64,000 nt of DNA. Origin: Pseudomonadota bacterium. Its GTDB lineage: Bacteria > Myxococcota_A > Polyangia > GCA-2747355. Location: NCBI GenBank assembly GCA_016702545.1, contig JADJDT010000008.1, positions 62,001 through 126,000 of the forward strand, in the 5' to 3' direction. Below, piece by piece: positions 14,992 through 25,929 of the stretch (positions within the stretch are counted from its first letter, which is position 1; the number at the start of each line of letters is the position of its first letter). Made by a program: the position numbers and the translations under genes. A model generated the notes under the pieces. That model saw nothing but the letters and a program-made list of their open reading frames with translations, did not search any database and had not been told where the DNA came from.

Positions 14992-16443
14992 CTATCGGAC
15001 CGGCGAGCGCGACCCCGCAGAATCGACCGCGGTCGCCGCCCGCGGTTCCAGCGCCCGCAGCAGCAGCTCGTGGAGGCCGCCGAAGGCGCCGTTGGAGCAG
15101 ATCAGCACGACGTCGCCGGGTTGGGCCTGCTGCGCGAGGTGCGCGGCGATCGCGGGTGGCGTGGCGATGGCGTGGGCTTCGACGCCGCGCTGGCGGAGGG
15201 CCTCGGCGAGGGCCTCGGGGTCGAAGCGCTCGGCGGGGGGGACCTCGGCCAGTCGCTCGTGGCTGGCGATGATCACCTGGTCGGCGCCGGCGAAGGCCTC
15301 GGCGTATTCGCGCTGGAAGATGTTGCGGCGGCTGGTGGCGCTGCGCGGCTCGAAGATCGCCCACAGGCGGCGCCCCGGCCAGCGCGCGCGCGCCGCGGCG
15401 ATCGTCGCCGCCACCGCCGTCGGGTGGTGTGCGAAGTCGTCGACCACGGCCACGCCGCCGGGCTCGTCGCGCAGCTCGAGGCGCCGGCGCACGCCGCGAA
15501 AGCTGGCCAGGCCGCGGCGCAGCTCGTCGGTGCTCAGGTCGGTGTCGTGCAGGGCGCCGAGCACCGCCAGCACGTTCTGGGCGCTGTGCTCGCCCCACAG
15601 CGGCACCTGCATCTCCCCGAGCGAGACGCCGTCGCGCAGCGCCTCGAAGTGCAGACCGTCGGGCAGCGAGCGGTAGCGCGCCAGCCACAGGTTGGCGTCG
15701 GCTGCGGGCTGCGTGGCGTAGGTCGTCACGCGCGCCGTGCGGGCGCTCTCGGCGATCAGGCGCCGCGCCCGCGTCGCGCCCTGCCAGACCACCAGGTGCC
15801 CGTCGGGGGGCACGGTCTCGAGCAGCGAGGCGAAGGCGCGCTCGACGGCCTCGATCGAGGCGAAGATGTCGGCGTGGTCGTACTCGAGGCTGGTGATCAC
15901 GGCCGTGCGCGCGCGGTAGTGGACGAACTTCGAGCGCTTGTCGAAGTAGGCCGTGTCGTACTCGTCGCCCTCGATCACGAAGAAGCGCCCCGCACCGACG
16001 CGAAAGGACTCGCTGGCGCCGACGAGCGCGCCGCCGATCAGATAGGACGGGTCGCGACCCGCCGCCTCCAGTACATGCGCGGCGAGCGCGGTGGTGGTCG
16101 TCTTGCCGTGCGTACCGGCGAAGACGATGCTGTGGCGCGTGCCGATGCCCAGCTCGGCGATCGCCTCGGGCATCGAGCGGTAGGGCAGGCCCTGCTCGCG
16201 CACGAAGACCGCCTCGGGGTTGGTGGCGCGCACCACGTTGCCGATGATCACCAGCTCCGGTCGCGGCTCGAGGTGTGCCGCGTCGAAGCCCTCCAGCACC
16301 GGGATGCCCCACTCACGCAGCTTGTCGCTCATCGGCGGGTAGACCTGCTGGTCACTGCCGCGCACGCGATGCCCGAGCCGTTGCAGCAGCCCGGCCAGCG
16401 CGCCCACCCCCGTGCCACAGATGCCGATTACGTAGATGTCCAT
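14992..16443 (-). CDS. mpl: UDP-N-acetylmuramate:L-Ala-gamma-D-Glu-meso-DAP ligase
   Basis: 483 residues, Mur ligase family. Attaches the recycled tripeptide L-Ala-D-Glu-mDAP to UDP-MurNAc in peptidoglycan recycling. Rossmann start MDIYVIGICGTGVGALAGLLQRLGH, ATP loop FAGTHGKTTTTALAA, the Mpl-type EGDEYDTAYFDKRSKF block, and the C-terminal FAHHPTAVAATI and FEPRSATSRRN. Full length for the family. It is the last gene of a leftward cluster, 15 nt after the lipoprotein-sorting gene. The last ~90 codons are duplicated at 13371-13650, so the present C-terminus may be a recombinant. Confidence 0.92.
   Translation of the reverse strand: MDIYVIGICGTGVGALAGLLQRLGHRVRGSDQQVYPPMSDKLREWGIPVLEGFDAAHLEPRPELVIIGNVVRATNPEAVFVREQGLPYRSMPEAIAELGIGTRHSIVFAGTHGKTTTTALAAHVLEAAGRDPSYLIGGALVGASESFRVGAGRFFVIEGDEYDTAYFDKRSKFVHYRARTAVITSLEYDHADIFASIEAVERAFASLLETVPPDGHLVVWQGATRARRLIAESARTARVTTYATQPAADANLWLARYRSLPDGLHFEALRDGVSLGEMQVPLWGEHSAQNVLAVLGALHDTDLSTDELRRGLASFRGVRRRLELRDEPGGVAVVDDFAHHPTAVAATIAAARARWPGRRLWAIFEPRSATSRRNIFQREYAEAFAGADQVIIASHERLAEVPPAERFDPEALAEALRQRGVEAHAIATPPAIAAHLAQQAQPGDVVLICSNGAFGGLHELLLRALEPRAATAVDSAGSRSPVR
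15028..15304. repeat. Direct repeat: resident copy of the mpl 3' end flanking the HEPN cassette
   Basis: Pairs with 13371-13650 in the same orientation. The two copies are ~1.65 kb apart and enclose only the small RNA, the HEPN gene and short unassigned flanks. Homology ends abruptly at 15304 next to GGCG, as at 13649. This looks like a left/right junction of an insertion or a partial tandem duplication. Confidence 0.8.
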
Positions 16444-16458
16444 CGCGGTGCAAAGGCC

Positions 16459-17238
16459 TCAGCGGCTCTGGGCTTCCAGCCAGGCCTTGGTGAAGATGTT
16501 GGCCGGCAGCGGCCGCAGGTCCACCTCGCGCACCACCATCGTGGTGCGATTGGCCGGCTCGAGCTCGTCGAAGATGCGCAGCTCGCGCGGATACCAGACC
16601 TCGCCGCCCTTCGACGGGCTCTGGACCTTGACCCAGTGCGGGTAGTAGCTCGTGCGCAGCAGCTTGCCCGAGGCCGCGAACTCCTGCCGCTTGAGCACAT
16701 TGCGCGACTGCTGGTCGATCCAGAGCTTGAGCGTCGGATAGGCCACGTCGACGCCCGGCCGCGCGCGCAGCTCGAGCACATAGGCGCGGTAGCGCCCGAG
16801 CGTCGCGTCGCCGCTGTGGCGCGCGAGGTATTCCTCCGCCAGCCGCGACTCGTCGAAGTCCTGCCGATTCGAATCCGTGCCCCCGATGCGCTCGCGCTCG
16901 GTGCGCCGCTCCCACTTGCCGATGCGCGCGTCGTAGAACCAGAGGTTCTTGCTGATCCGCAGGTAGCCCTTGCCGCGCTCGGAGCGCGGCTGGACGAAGA
17001 CGATCATCAGTCGGTCGTCGGCGTCGCGGCGGAAGTAGACGCCGTCGTAGACCAGGTCGTTCTTGCCCTTCTCCTGTTGTTGGAGGAAGAACTGCCCCTT
17101 CCAGTCGCCGGAGTTGCGCTGCCGCTCGTCGACCACCCTGACCAGCGCCAGCGCCTCGGCCGCCGAGAGCCCCGCCAGCGCTGGACGCGCGGCGAGCGTG
17201 AAGAGCAACACCCAGGGCAACGTCCGCAGTCTTTTCAT
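16459..17238 (-). CDS. Outer membrane lipoprotein-sorting protein (LolA-like fold)
   Basis: 259 residues with a signal peptide (LPWVLLFTLAARPALA, cleavage near residue 23). The body matches the outer-membrane lipoprotein-sorting family (COG2834 type): FFLQQQEKGKNDLVYDGVYFRRDADDRLMIVFVQP, GKGYLRISKNLWFYDARIGKWERRT, TLKLWIDQQSRNVLKRQEF and a DLRPLPANIFTKAWLE tail. Proteins of this family usually sit beside LolE/MacB-type ABC transporters and act as periplasmic carriers for lipids or lipoproteins. Here it lies 31 nt downstream of two such permeases and an ATPase, so it is probably the periplasmic partner of that exporter. A separate lolA is at 40567. Confidence 0.85.
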   Translation of the reverse strand: MKRLRTLPWVLLFTLAARPALAGLSAAEALALVRVVDERQRNSGDWKGQFFLQQQEKGKNDLVYDGVYFRRDADDRLMIVFVQPRSERGKGYLRISKNLWFYDARIGKWERRTERERIGGTDSNRQDFDESRLAEEYLARHSGDATLGRYRAYVLELRARPGVDVAYPTLKLWIDQQSRNVLKRQEFAASGKLLRTSYYPHWVKVQSPSKGGEVWYPRELRIFDELEPANRTTMVVREVDLRPLPANIFTKAWLEAQSR

Positions 17239-17269
17239 CGGCTCGCCAGCTCCATCGCTTCGCGCCTCT

Positions 17270-18571
17270 TCATCCCACGTCGTGCAGCGCCAGCACCGGG
17301 CGCAGCCGCGCGGCGCGATAGGCCGGGTAGAGCGCGAAGCAGGTGATGACGCCGCTGATCAACGCCGCCGCTCCGACCACCGCCCGCGGCCAGACGGCGA
17401 GCTGCAGCGTATCGCTCATCAGAAAGATGGCGAAGCCGGGCGAGAGCTCGATCCGCGCGGCGTTGAGCAGGTGCGCGCCGGCCACCCCGAGCAACGCCCC
17501 GATCGTGGTGGCGCCCAGCGCCAGCAGCCCGCTCTCGAGCATGAACATCAGCAGCACGCGGCCGCGCCCCATGCCGATCGCGCGCAGCGTGCCGATCTCG
17601 CGCGTGCGCTCGCGAATGCTGATCCACAGCGCGTTCATCACGCCGATCACGATGATCACCAGCAGGATGCCGACGACGACGACCGTCACGGTGTCGAAGG
17701 CGGTCAAGATCCAGGTCAGCATCGCCAGCTCGTCGCGCCAGGTCGTGACGTCGAGCTTCTGGCCGGTCCAGTCCTCGCGCGTGACGATCGGGATCTTCAT
17801 CCAGAAGGGCTCCGCCTGGGCGTCCAGCAGCCGATACCCCTGGCGGGTGAGTCCGGCGCGGAGGCGCTCGGCGACGCCCGCCGCGCGACTCGGGTCGCGC
17901 AGCAGCAGCTGAATCGCGCCGGTCGTGTCGCGCTTGAGCAGGTAGATCTCGCGCACGGTCTGCTTGGGCGCGAAGATGTTGAACTGGCTCAGCAGCCCGA
18001 GGTTGCGCGCGATCGCCACCACCTCGACGTCGACCGCGTTGTTGGCGCCGCGCACCGTCGGCGCGGAGAGCGTCAGCGTATCGCCGACGCGCACGGCCAG
18101 CTTCTCGGCCTGCTTGGCGAAGAGCAGCGCGGTGTTGGGCCGCCGCAGGCCGCGTAGGTCGCCCTGCACGATGCTCAGCACCCGGGCCAGCTCGGGCTCG
18201 GCGTCGATGTCGACCCCACGCACGCCGACCTGCACCGAGGCCGTGGGGCTGATCAGCTTGCCCCAGCCGCGCAGGCGGTCCACCACCAGCCGGGCCTCCG
18301 GCACCTCTTGCCGCACCCACTTCACCAGCGGCTCGTAGCGCGTCACCACGGGCGCCGCCTGCCCGCTGGTGATCTTGTAGAAGCCGGCGATGTTGACGTG
18401 GCCGGTGGCGATCGTCGTCGCCGCGCGCAGCATCGTGTCCTGCACGCCGCGCGAGACGCTGGTCAGCAGCACCAGCAGCAGCGTGACCAGGGCGATCGCG
18501 CTGCCGAGCATCAGCGTGCGGCCGCGGTGCTGCAGCAGGTTGCGCGCGGCGATCAGCAGCAAGCGGCTCAT
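17270..18571 (-). CDS. ABC transporter permease, FtsX/MacB type (LolC/E-like)
   Basis: 433 residues. One N-terminal membrane helix (ALVTLLLVLLTSVS), a ~220-residue periplasmic MacB_PCD-like domain, then three C-terminal helices (VTVVVVGILLVIIVIGVMNALWISI, LALGATTIGALLGVAGAHLL, VVGAAALISGVITCFALYPAYRAARLRPV). The cytoplasmic block RERTREIGTLRAIGM is the conserved coupling-helix motif of this class. It forms one operon with a second permease (9 nt upstream), an ATPase and a LolA-like protein, consistent with lipoprotein or lipid transport across the periplasm. Confidence 0.85.
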   Translation of the reverse strand: MSRLLLIAARNLLQHRGRTLMLGSAIALVTLLLVLLTSVSRGVQDTMLRAATTIATGHVNIAGFYKITSGQAAPVVTRYEPLVKWVRQEVPEARLVVDRLRGWGKLISPTASVQVGVRGVDIDAEPELARVLSIVQGDLRGLRRPNTALLFAKQAEKLAVRVGDTLTLSAPTVRGANNAVDVEVVAIARNLGLLSQFNIFAPKQTVREIYLLKRDTTGAIQLLLRDPSRAAGVAERLRAGLTRQGYRLLDAQAEPFWMKIPIVTREDWTGQKLDVTTWRDELAMLTWILTAFDTVTVVVVGILLVIIVIGVMNALWISIRERTREIGTLRAIGMGRGRVLLMFMLESGLLALGATTIGALLGVAGAHLLNAARIELSPGFAIFLMSDTLQLAVWPRAVVGAAALISGVITCFALYPAYRAARLRPVLALHDVG

Positions 18572-18580
18572 CGTGGCTAC

Positions 18581-20752
18581 CTAGTCCCCTTCCGCCATCG
18601 CCTCGCGCGGCGTCACTCGCAGCGCCAGGCGCGCCGGGGAGAGCGTGGCGATCAGCGCCACCAGCGCACAGCTCGCCAGGGCCAGCGCGACCTGCGACCA
18701 GGCGAGCGCGGGGTAGAGCCGCGGCCCCGAGAAGAGGAAGTGGAAGAAGTCGGTGGTCGCCGGAATGCCGTGGTGGCCGAGCCAGAGCAGCGCGGCGCTG
18801 CCCAGCGCGGCCCCGCAGCCGCCGAAGACCGCGACCATCACCACCGTCTCGGCGACGATCATCCGCAGGACGAAGCTGCGTTGCGCGCCGATCGCGCGCA
18901 GCGTGCCGATCTCGCGCGTGCGCTCGAGCGTCGCCAGCAGCAGCGCATTGTTGACGATGATCAACGCCACGAGAAAGATCACCAGCATCGCGCCGTAGAG
19001 CGCGTAGCGGATCACGTCGACGAGCTGGCCGACCACGCCGCTGGCCTCGCGCCAACCGATCGCCGCCACCCCGAGGCCGAGTCGGCGGTTCAGCGTGCGA
19101 AGCTGCTCGAGGGTCCGCCTTTGGGCCGCGCGGCTGCCGTCCTTCAGCATCACCGCCGCGTTGACCACCACGCCGTGATCGAGCTCCGACTGGCTATAGA
19201 CGCGCCGTTGCAGCGCGGCATCGTAGCGCCCGGTGCTGGGGCCGAGATCGAGCCCCGCGGGGGCGGCGGGCGCCGCGCCCCGGCCTTGCTCTTCGACCAC
19301 CTCGCCGGGGGCCGCGAAGAGCGCCTCGGCCTGCGCGCGGGTCACGGCCTTGACGCCGGCCCTGCGGCGCAGCGTCTCCTGCTCGCGCCGACGCTCGGGG
19401 GTCAAGTAGCCGTAGAGCTCGCGAAAGGACATCAGGTCGACAAGATTGAAGCCGCCGGCGAGCGGCGAGCGGTCGAGGCTGCGGAAGCGAAAGGTGCCGT
19501 AGACCTTGACGGGCACCTTTCGCGTGTACCCGCTGCCGCGGGCGAAGGCCGTCAGCACCAGCTCGTCGCCGAACTTGATGCTGTAGAGCTCGAGCCGCGG
19601 CGCGACGACGCGATAGAAGAGCGCGTGGCGCGCGGCGAAGTTCTGGTCGTCCATCGCCAGCAGCTCGCGCAGGAGCTGCGCCGTGCTCTGCTGCTTGCCG
19701 CCACCCAGCTCGCGGCGCAGCGCGGCGCCCACCGCCTCCGCCGCCAGCGGATCGAGCTGCATCAAGAGCGAGCCGGTCTGGTTGACGTTGAGGCGGATCC
19801 AGCTCTGGCAATCCGGGCAACGGGCGATCGTCAGCCCCTCGTCGAGCTTCTCCTTGATCAGGTCGAGCCGGCGGGCGGTCTTGTTCTTGACCTGCTCCTC
19901 GTAGACGCGCTTGTTGAAGAGGAAGCCGCGCTGGCCGGGCGGGATCATCGTGCCGTCGACGACCTCGAAGCGGTCGAAGGTCTGACGGAAGAGCGCCGTG
20001 TCGGTGCCGAGGTAGCGCAGCCAGATCAGGTCCTGGTCGAGGCCGAGCGGACCGACCTCGTTCTCGAGGTACTCGAGCGCGTCGTAGGGGTCGGCCTCGA
20101 AGCGCGACCAGAAGTCCGGGCGCCGCACGCGCGCCAGCGCCAGATCGGGGTCACCGTACTCGCGCTTGTAGCGGGCCACGTCGATCAGCGCCTCGGCGTT
20201 GCTCAGGCTGCGATCGAAGACGGCGATCACTCGCTGCAGGTGTTGCGCCAGCGCGCGCTGGCGGGCCAGGTCGCCGCTGCGCACGGCGGCGCGGAGCGCG
20301 GCGAGCTGGCGTTCGAGCAGGTTCTCGGTGCTGGAGACGGCGATGTCGATGCCCATCGGCACGACCGTGGCGACGTTGTCGAGCTGCAGCAAGGCGCGCC
20401 GTAGCGCGGGGAAGTTCTCGATCACGCCCACGTCGGGCATCGAGCCGTCCATGTTGCCGAAGAGCTGGAACGACTCCTTGGCGCCGGCGCGATAGAGCTG
20501 GATGTGCCCGGCGACCGAGTTGACGAGCGTGCGCTCCATCGCCTGGTCGACCGCCTCGAACAGGCAGCTACCGCTCAGCAGCAGCAGCGTGCCCAGCAGC
20601 AGGATCGAGCCCACGAGCAGCGTCCGCAGCCGGTGCAGGCGCAGGTTGCGCAGGCTGATGCGCGCGACGACCGGCAGGGTCTGCCAGAGCAACGACCCCT
20701 CGGCGCTCAGCAGGGCGCCGAGCCGGCCCCAGCGACCGCGGGGCGCGCTCAT
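18581..20752 (-). CDS. ABC transporter permease, FtsX type with enlarged periplasmic domain
   Basis: 723 residues, larger than usual for LolC/E (~400). N-terminal helix LLVGSILLLGTLLLLSGS, then ~460 periplasmic residues including a single CPDCQS pair (around 320), and three C-terminal helices (YALYGAMLVIFLVALIIVNNALL, MVAVFGGCGAALGSAALLWLG, ALALASCALVALIATLSPARLALRV). The signature LERTREIGTLRAIGAQR marks the FtsX domain. Its start overlaps the ATPase stop by 4 nt, so the two are co-translated. It probably pairs with the 433-residue permease as a heterodimer; the extra periplasmic mass may select the substrate. Confidence 0.83.
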   Translation of the reverse strand: MSAPRGRWGRLGALLSAEGSLLWQTLPVVARISLRNLRLHRLRTLLVGSILLLGTLLLLSGSCLFEAVDQAMERTLVNSVAGHIQLYRAGAKESFQLFGNMDGSMPDVGVIENFPALRRALLQLDNVATVVPMGIDIAVSSTENLLERQLAALRAAVRSGDLARQRALAQHLQRVIAVFDRSLSNAEALIDVARYKREYGDPDLALARVRRPDFWSRFEADPYDALEYLENEVGPLGLDQDLIWLRYLGTDTALFRQTFDRFEVVDGTMIPPGQRGFLFNKRVYEEQVKNKTARRLDLIKEKLDEGLTIARCPDCQSWIRLNVNQTGSLLMQLDPLAAEAVGAALRRELGGGKQQSTAQLLRELLAMDDQNFAARHALFYRVVAPRLELYSIKFGDELVLTAFARGSGYTRKVPVKVYGTFRFRSLDRSPLAGGFNLVDLMSFRELYGYLTPERRREQETLRRRAGVKAVTRAQAEALFAAPGEVVEEQGRGAAPAAPAGLDLGPSTGRYDAALQRRVYSQSELDHGVVVNAAVMLKDGSRAAQRRTLEQLRTLNRRLGLGVAAIGWREASGVVGQLVDVIRYALYGAMLVIFLVALIIVNNALLLATLERTREIGTLRAIGAQRSFVLRMIVAETVVMVAVFGGCGAALGSAALLWLGHHGIPATTDFFHFLFSGPRLYPALAWSQVALALASCALVALIATLSPARLALRVTPREAMAEGD

Positions 20753-21465
20753 GCGGCGATCTGCCCGTCGACCAGCCGGATCACCCGGTGCGCGTGCTTG
20801 ATCACCTGCTGGTCGTGCGTGGAGAAAAGAAACGTCGTGCCGTCCTGCTCGTTGAGCTGCTGCATCAGCTCGATGATCGTCCCGCCGGTCTTGGAGTCGA
20901 GGTTGGCCGTCGGCTCGTCGGCGAGCACCAGCGCGGGGCGCGTCACCAGCGCGCGGGCAATCGCCACGCGCTGGCGCTGCCCGCCCGAGAGCTCCCCGGG
21001 ACGATGCTCGGCGTGGTCGCCCAGGCCGACGCGCGCCAGCAGCGCCCGCACGCGCTCGTGGCGCTCGGCGCGGCCAATCCCGCCCTGCAGCAGCAAGGGG
21101 AACTCGATGTTCTGCAGCGCCGTCAGCACCGGCACCAGATTGAAGGACTGGAAGATGAAGCCGATCTGAAACAGCCGCAGCCGCGTCAGCGCGCGGTCGC
21201 TGAGCTGGCCCGTCTCCTGCCCGGCGACGGTGACGCGGCCGGCCGTCGCCACGTCGACGCAGCCGATCAGGTTGAGCAGCGTCGTCTTGCCGCTGCCGGA
21301 GGGGCCCGCGATCGCCGAGAACTCGCCGCGCGAGATCGTCAGGTCGAGGGCGCGTAGCGCGGGCACGACCACGGCGCCGAGCCGGTAGTCCTTGCGTACG
21401 CCCTCGAGCTGCACGATGCGTTCAGCGGAGGGAGGCTCAGACAGCGGCTCAGGCAAGGGGCACAC
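20749..21465 (-). CDS. ABC transporter ATP-binding protein (LolD/MacB type)
   Basis: About 238 residues from GTG 21465, chosen because it gives normal LolD length; the frame stays open to 21654 but that extension is unrelated low-complexity sequence. Walker A GPSGSGKTTLLN, Q-loop FQSFNLVPVLTAL, signature GELSGGQRQRVAIARAL, Walker B LVLADEPTANLD, and the switch histidine in FLFSTHDQQVI. It powers the two FtsX-type permeases encoded downstream (ATGA overlap with the first). Divergent from ftsH across a 150-bp intergenic region. Confidence 0.88.
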   Translation of the reverse strand: MCPLPEPLSEPPSAERIVQLEGVRKDYRLGAVVVPALRALDLTISRGEFSAIAGPSGSGKTTLLNLIGCVDVATAGRVTVAGQETGQLSDRALTRLRLFQIGFIFQSFNLVPVLTALQNIEFPLLLQGGIGRAERHERVRALLARVGLGDHAEHRPGELSGGQRQRVAIARALVTRPALVLADEPTANLDSKTGGTIIELMQQLNEQDGTTFLFSTHDQQVIKHAHRVIRLVDGQIAA

Positions 21466-21531
21466 TCCACGGTGGCAGCGCGTCCTTTTGTCACGGATCA
21501 AGGTGGGGCGCCAGTTGGTGCGGCCCTGGCG

Positions 21532-21561
21532 TTGGTGCCGCTCTGGCGGAGCGGCTACATT
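21532..21561 (+). promoter_or_regulatory. Possible ftsH promoter
   Basis: TTGGTG (21532-21537), an 18-bp spacer and TACATT (21556-21561), about 56 nt before the ftsH start. The -10 belongs to a recurring TA(C/G)A(C/T)T pattern seen ahead of several genes here. Weak match; inference. Confidence 0.35.
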
Positions 21562-21619
21562 GCGCCGGGCAAGCGGTCGCCGCGGCGCAGGGCGCGCTGA
21601 GCGGCCGCGGAGGTGCATG

Positions 21620-23652
<2,033 letters not shown>

Positions 23653-23974
23653 CGGGCGCTGCGGGCGAGTGGGCGCCGCGAACGAGGCGGGGCCTTCCGC
23701 CCCGCCGTATTGGCTTGTTTTCGGAGCCTGGCGGGGCCCCCGGTCTCCGGCCGGCGGTGCTGCGGTGCCACCGTCGGTGCCGCTCACCGGGCATCAACAA
23801 CAGTCCCGACGCATACTTCGGTCTCTTCCGAGGCGCCGGTTGACGCCGCGCGCCGGATGGCCTAGGAGTTGCTCCCGGCGTGACCTGCTGGGGCAAAAAG
23901 GGGCGGACCCGTCGGGCTCGCCACCGGACGGCCCAGACCGCGGAACCCGACCCACACACCCAGGAAGCGAAGTG
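23653..23974. other. Gene-free interval after ftsH
   Basis: 322 bp without a supported coding region. No tRNA, terminator with T tract or known riboswitch pattern is visible. The last part supplies AGGA at about 23962, the ribosome site of the following gene; a promoter must lie here but no convincing -35/-10 pair was seen. Confidence 0.4.
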
Positions 23975-24490
23975 ATGAACTCAGAGCTACGAAGCCTCCC
24001 CTCGAAGCGGCGTCCCGTCTACGCCCGGTCCCCCTACCGTCACCCACCGCGCGCGGCCCTCGCAGGCGCGCTGCTCTTGGCGCTGGCAGCAACGCCGCGG
24101 AGCTGGGCGCAGGCTACGGGGGATGATCCTTGGCTGCTGCCGGGCAAAGTGGCGCGTGAGCGGGCTCGCGAGCACCGTGAGACGCCGGCGGAACTTGAGA
24201 GGTATCTCGAACTCCTCTCCGTAGCCACGAGAGCCCCGGTTCGCGCTGGTTCCACCAACGTTCCCGTTGGTCCCAAACACGACGGGGGCTGTCGCGAGGT
24301 GCCCGGTTCTGCCAATCGGACCGGCGTACGGCTCGGGCAACAAAACGGGGAGACGCGGCAGCACACAGCCGCTGGGTCTTTTTTCGGTGGAGATCGATCG
24401 GGAGGCCAGGGCCGCCCTCTCGTCGGTTGGGTGAATCCCGGCCCCGAGAACCGCACGGCCCACGCGGCCCTCTTTGCCCGCCGGCCCTGA
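23975..24490 (+). CDS. Hypothetical secreted protein
   Basis: About 171 residues. ATG 23975 follows CAGGAAG with good spacing. A basic n-region and hydrophobic core (AALAGALLLALAATPRSWAQA) make a clear signal peptide ending near residue 46, followed by TGDDPWLLPGKVARERAREHRETPAELERYLELLSV. After about residue 85 composition becomes less protein-like (many Gly, Asn, Arg). The latter part may be a degraded or frameshifted remnant of a longer secreted protein. A small hairpin (CCAACG-TTCC-CGTTGG) lies within it. No family recognised. Confidence 0.45.
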   Translation: MNSELRSLPSKRRPVYARSPYRHPPRAALAGALLLALAATPRSWAQATGDDPWLLPGKVARERAREHRETPAELERYLELLSVATRAPVRAGSTNVPVGPKHDGGCREVPGSANRTGVRLGQQNGETRQHTAAGSFFGGDRSGGQGRPLVGWVNPGPENRTAHAALFARRP

Positions 24491-24601
24491 GCCTCCTCGC
24501 CCTGCCCTCTCCTTCTTTCTCTCGAGGACGCGGGTTTGTCCGCGGCGCCGCCGCGCACGAGGCGGTCCAGCCACGAACGCGCGAAGCCGGCGCGGCTGTT
24601 G

Positions 24602-24607
24602 TATGCT
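24602..24607 (+). promoter_or_regulatory. -10-like element before the porin gene
   Basis: TATGCT in GGCTGTTGTATGCTGCGCC, 30 nt before the start codon. It follows the pattern of short leaders seen at other genes in the window; no clear -35. Confidence 0.3.
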
Positions 24608-24636
24608 GCGCCCCTCACCTGCGCGGGAGATGACAC

Positions 24637-25914
24637 ATGCGTAGAGCGGTGCTGGGCTGCGGTCTGATCTGTTTGTGGCTCGCTGGCGCGCGGGTACCCG
24701 CGCGCGCCGAGACCAGCGACGGCTACGGCAAGGGCGCGCTGCTCAAGCTGACCGACGACGGTGAGAGCTACCTGCGCTTTCTGAGCTGGGCGCAGATCTG
24801 GGCGCGCTACATCGAGTACAACCCGGGCAGCACGGTCAACGGCGCGGCGCAGGAGCGGGGCGTGGACGTCGGGCTGCGCCGGGTCCGCATGCTGCTGCTC
24901 GGTCAGATCACGCCGCGGATCCAGATCGTCACGCACTTCGGCATCAACAACCAGACCTTCAACAACGCCCGCAAGCCGCAGCTCTTCTTGCACGATGCTT
25001 GGGTCCAGTATCGGGTGCACGAGAACCACCTCTCGCTGGGCGGCGGGCTGCACTACTGGAACGGTCTCTCGCGGCTGACGAACGCCAGCACGCTGACGAT
25101 GCTCGCGATCGATGCGCCGATTCTGAACTGGCCCACGATCGACAAGTCGGATCAGTTCGCCCGGCAGCTCGGCGTGTGGGCCAAGGGACAGCTCGGCGGC
25201 TTCGACTACCGCATCGCGGTCAACCATCCCTTCCAAGCCGGCCCAGCGCAGCCGACGGCCGCCGCGGACTACAACCCCTCGTCCTTCGCCGCCGCCGCCG
25301 CCGGATACTTCCAGTGGCAGTTCCTCGACCGCGAGTCGAACCTGCTCCCCTTCACCAACGGCAGCTATCTCGGCGCGCTGCGGGTGTTCAACCTCGGGGC
25401 CGGCTTCTATTGGCACCCGCACGCGATGTGGTCGCAGCAGGGCGACACGATCGCGGCGCACGACATGGTGCTCGCCGCCGCCGATGCCTTCCTCGACCTG
25501 CCCCTCGGGCGGGGCGCGCTGACCGCCTACGGCGCCTACTACTACTACGACATGGGCCCCGACAACCTGCGTTCGATCGGCATCATGAACTACGCCGAGG
25601 GCGGCACCACGCTGAACGGCGCCGGCAACGCCTATCCCCTGATCGGCACCGGCTCGCATATCTATGCGCAGGCCGGGTACCTGGTCGGGGCGCTGAAGAT
25701 CCAGCCCTACGCCACGCTCCAATATTCGCTCTTCGACGCCCTCGACGATCCCGCCGTGGTCTTCGACGTGGGGCTCAATTGGTTCCAGCTCGGCCACCAC
25801 GCGAAGCTGACGCTGAACTACCGCAACCGCCCGATCTTCGAGCAGGTGGGCGCGCGAGCGGCGACGACGGCGCGCCGCGGCGAGGTCATCCTGCAGGGTA
25901 TGGTCTTTCTCTGA
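24637..25914 (+). CDS. Outer membrane porin (OprP/phosphate-selective-porin-like)
   Basis: 425 residues with a signal peptide (LGCGLICLWLAGARVPARA, cleavage ~ residue 25). The rest alternates hydrophobic and polar residues in amphipathic strands rich in Tyr, Trp, Gly and Asn (YLRFLSWAQIWARYIEYNPG, QIVTHFGINNQTFNNARKPQLFLHDAWVQYRV, LGGGLHYWNGLSRLTNAST), and ends with a hydrophobic residue pattern (EVILQGMVFL) with C-terminal Leu. The DAWVQYR and GGLHYWNG segments resemble phosphate-selective porins O/P. Start ATG 24637 has GGGAGA upstream. Solute unknown. Confidence 0.75.
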   Translation: MRRAVLGCGLICLWLAGARVPARAETSDGYGKGALLKLTDDGESYLRFLSWAQIWARYIEYNPGSTVNGAAQERGVDVGLRRVRMLLLGQITPRIQIVTHFGINNQTFNNARKPQLFLHDAWVQYRVHENHLSLGGGLHYWNGLSRLTNASTLTMLAIDAPILNWPTIDKSDQFARQLGVWAKGQLGGFDYRIAVNHPFQAGPAQPTAAADYNPSSFAAAAAGYFQWQFLDRESNLLPFTNGSYLGALRVFNLGAGFYWHPHAMWSQQGDTIAAHDMVLAAADAFLDLPLGRGALTAYGAYYYYDMGPDNLRSIGIMNYAEGGTTLNGAGNAYPLIGTGSHIYAQAGYLVGALKIQPYATLQYSLFDALDDPAVVFDVGLNWFQLGHHAKLTLNYRNRPIFEQVGARAATTARRGEVILQGMVFL

Positions 25915-25929
25915 GGCGGAGGAGCGCGC

